A DNA stretch of 64,000 nucleotides. Source: Gemmatimonadota bacterium. GTDB taxonomy: Bacteria > Gemmatimonadota > Gemmatimonadetes > Longimicrobiales > Gaopeijiaceae. The position numbers were made by a program, and so were the translations under genes. The first letter of the stretch is position 1. Each line of letters begins with the position of its first letter. The notes beneath the pieces are model-generated. The model saw only the letters and a list, made by a program, of their open reading frames with translations, was not told where the DNA came from and made no database searches. Shown here piece by piece: positions 63,659 to 64,000 of this stretch. The DNA is taken from the NCBI GenBank assembly GCA_013002885.1, contig JABDLS010000086.1, forward strand, positions 21,250-85,249. Reading direction: 5' to 3'.

Positions 63659-64000
63659 TCATGGTGTAGGGTTTACCGTGGCGCCGTCGGCCGCGGGCCT
63701 CATTCGTCGAGGACCGGAGACCCCGGGGAAGCCTCGAACATAGAACCGATGAGGCCAATCCGCCGCAATCTTGATGCCCACCCGCCCGGAGACACCGACG
63801 TCTTCGCTCGCCACCCTCCATCCGGGGAGGACCACGAGGGGCGGGTATCGGAGATCATGTCCGTAGAGGGCATCCGTCACACCCATGGCGCGAGCGAGGC
63901 GGCCGGGCCCCTCTGCCAGCGGCCGTCGTCCACGACGTTCGAGCATGACGTCCAAACCGTGAACGGGAAGCAGCCCGCGGAGGAGGACTGCCTCTCCTTG
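63659..64000 (-). CDS. DNA-3-methyladenine glycosylase (AAG/Mpg family), C-terminal part
   Basis: Only the last 113 residues are in the window; the frame is open to the window's end, so the start lies beyond. It has GEAVLLRGLLPVHGLDVM, then GPGRLARAMGV and a DLRYPPLVVL region, then VGVSGRVGIKIAADWPHRFYVRGFPGVS, all matching the C-terminal half of alkyladenine DNA glycosylases, which remove alkylated purines. Confidence 0.85.
   Translation of the reverse strand, partial: QGEAVLLRGLLPVHGLDVMLERRGRRPLAEGPGRLARAMGVTDALYGHDLRYPPLVVLPGWRVASEDVGVSGRVGIKIAADWPHRFYVRGFPGVSGPRRMRPAADGATVNPTP

Noticed and set aside
1..64000. CRISPR arrays, tRNA or rRNA genes, insertion sequences and prophage
   Set aside because: I saw no regularly spaced repeat array, no tRNA-like GTTCRANNC arms in cloverleaf context and no transposase or integrase. 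The only tandem repeats are the coding 21-base arrays at 42.5 and 50.4 kb.

Overview
High-GC bacterial chromosome segment with dense gene packing and no rRNA, tRNA, phage, insertion sequence or CRISPR array that I can recognise. The cell was probably diderm: the window holds two SurA-type periplasmic parvulins, a candidate outer-membrane beta-barrel, several lipoproteins, and FtsEX with an EnvC-type amidase activator. Paired M16 peptidases, tandem zinc-finger anti-sigma modules, GAF-TPR regulators and a UbiE/MenG methyltransferase would fit Gemmatimonadota. That assignment is inference from gene style, because no phylogenetic marker was compared.

Layout. 1-8.6 kb: 3' part of an amidohydrolase, MarC-type membrane protein, purD-ybjQ-like-mutM, an active/inactive pair of M16 peptidases, ubiE/menG. 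8.7-13.4 kb: an ECF sigma factor followed by an anti-sigma protein with three tandem zinc-finger units, a bactofilin-like membrane protein, an exported beta-rich protein and a small membrane protein, probably one envelope-stress operon. 13.5-17.8 kb: Mrp ATPase, PruA, a trans-sulfuration PLP enzyme. 17.8-23 kb (minus strand): lepA, ROK kinase, PfkB kinase, a STAS-GHKL ATPase with no canonical start codon, and a STAS-like partner. 23.1-27.7 kb: a secreted DUF4384-like protein with a basic Pro/Arg tail, then a DUF58/BatA pair leading into mfd. 27.7-39.4 kb: a long plus-strand series, mfd - two parvulin isomerases - pdxA - ftsE - ftsX - envC - holB - moaC, largely joined by ATGA/GTGA overlaps.

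39.4-49 kb: MltD-like transglycosylase, guaB behind a strong leader hairpin, a DUF2281-like protein with a repetitive tail, a hexapeptide acyltransferase, acs, a Fur-family regulator, and a PBP4-type D,D-carboxypeptidase carrying LysM. 49-52.3 kb is the least conventional part: a small protein and an AraC-type regulator run divergently from a 59-residue lipoprotein whose mature part is four exact YTPDGGN heptads, facing a GAF-TPR protein across a hairpin. 52.3-58.3 kb: EamA transporter, zinc-ribbon membrane protein, secreted HExxH metalloprotease lipoprotein, SH3-repeat protein, outer-membrane-like protein. 58.4-64 kb: moeA, M23 lipoprotein, etfA/etfB, NhaC antiporter and the 3' end of a 3-methyladenine DNA glycosylase gene.

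The strongest candidates for something undescribed are the YTPDGGN lipoprotein locus (about 49.0-52.3 kb) and the anti-sigma protein with three complete zinc-finger units at an exact 93-residue period.
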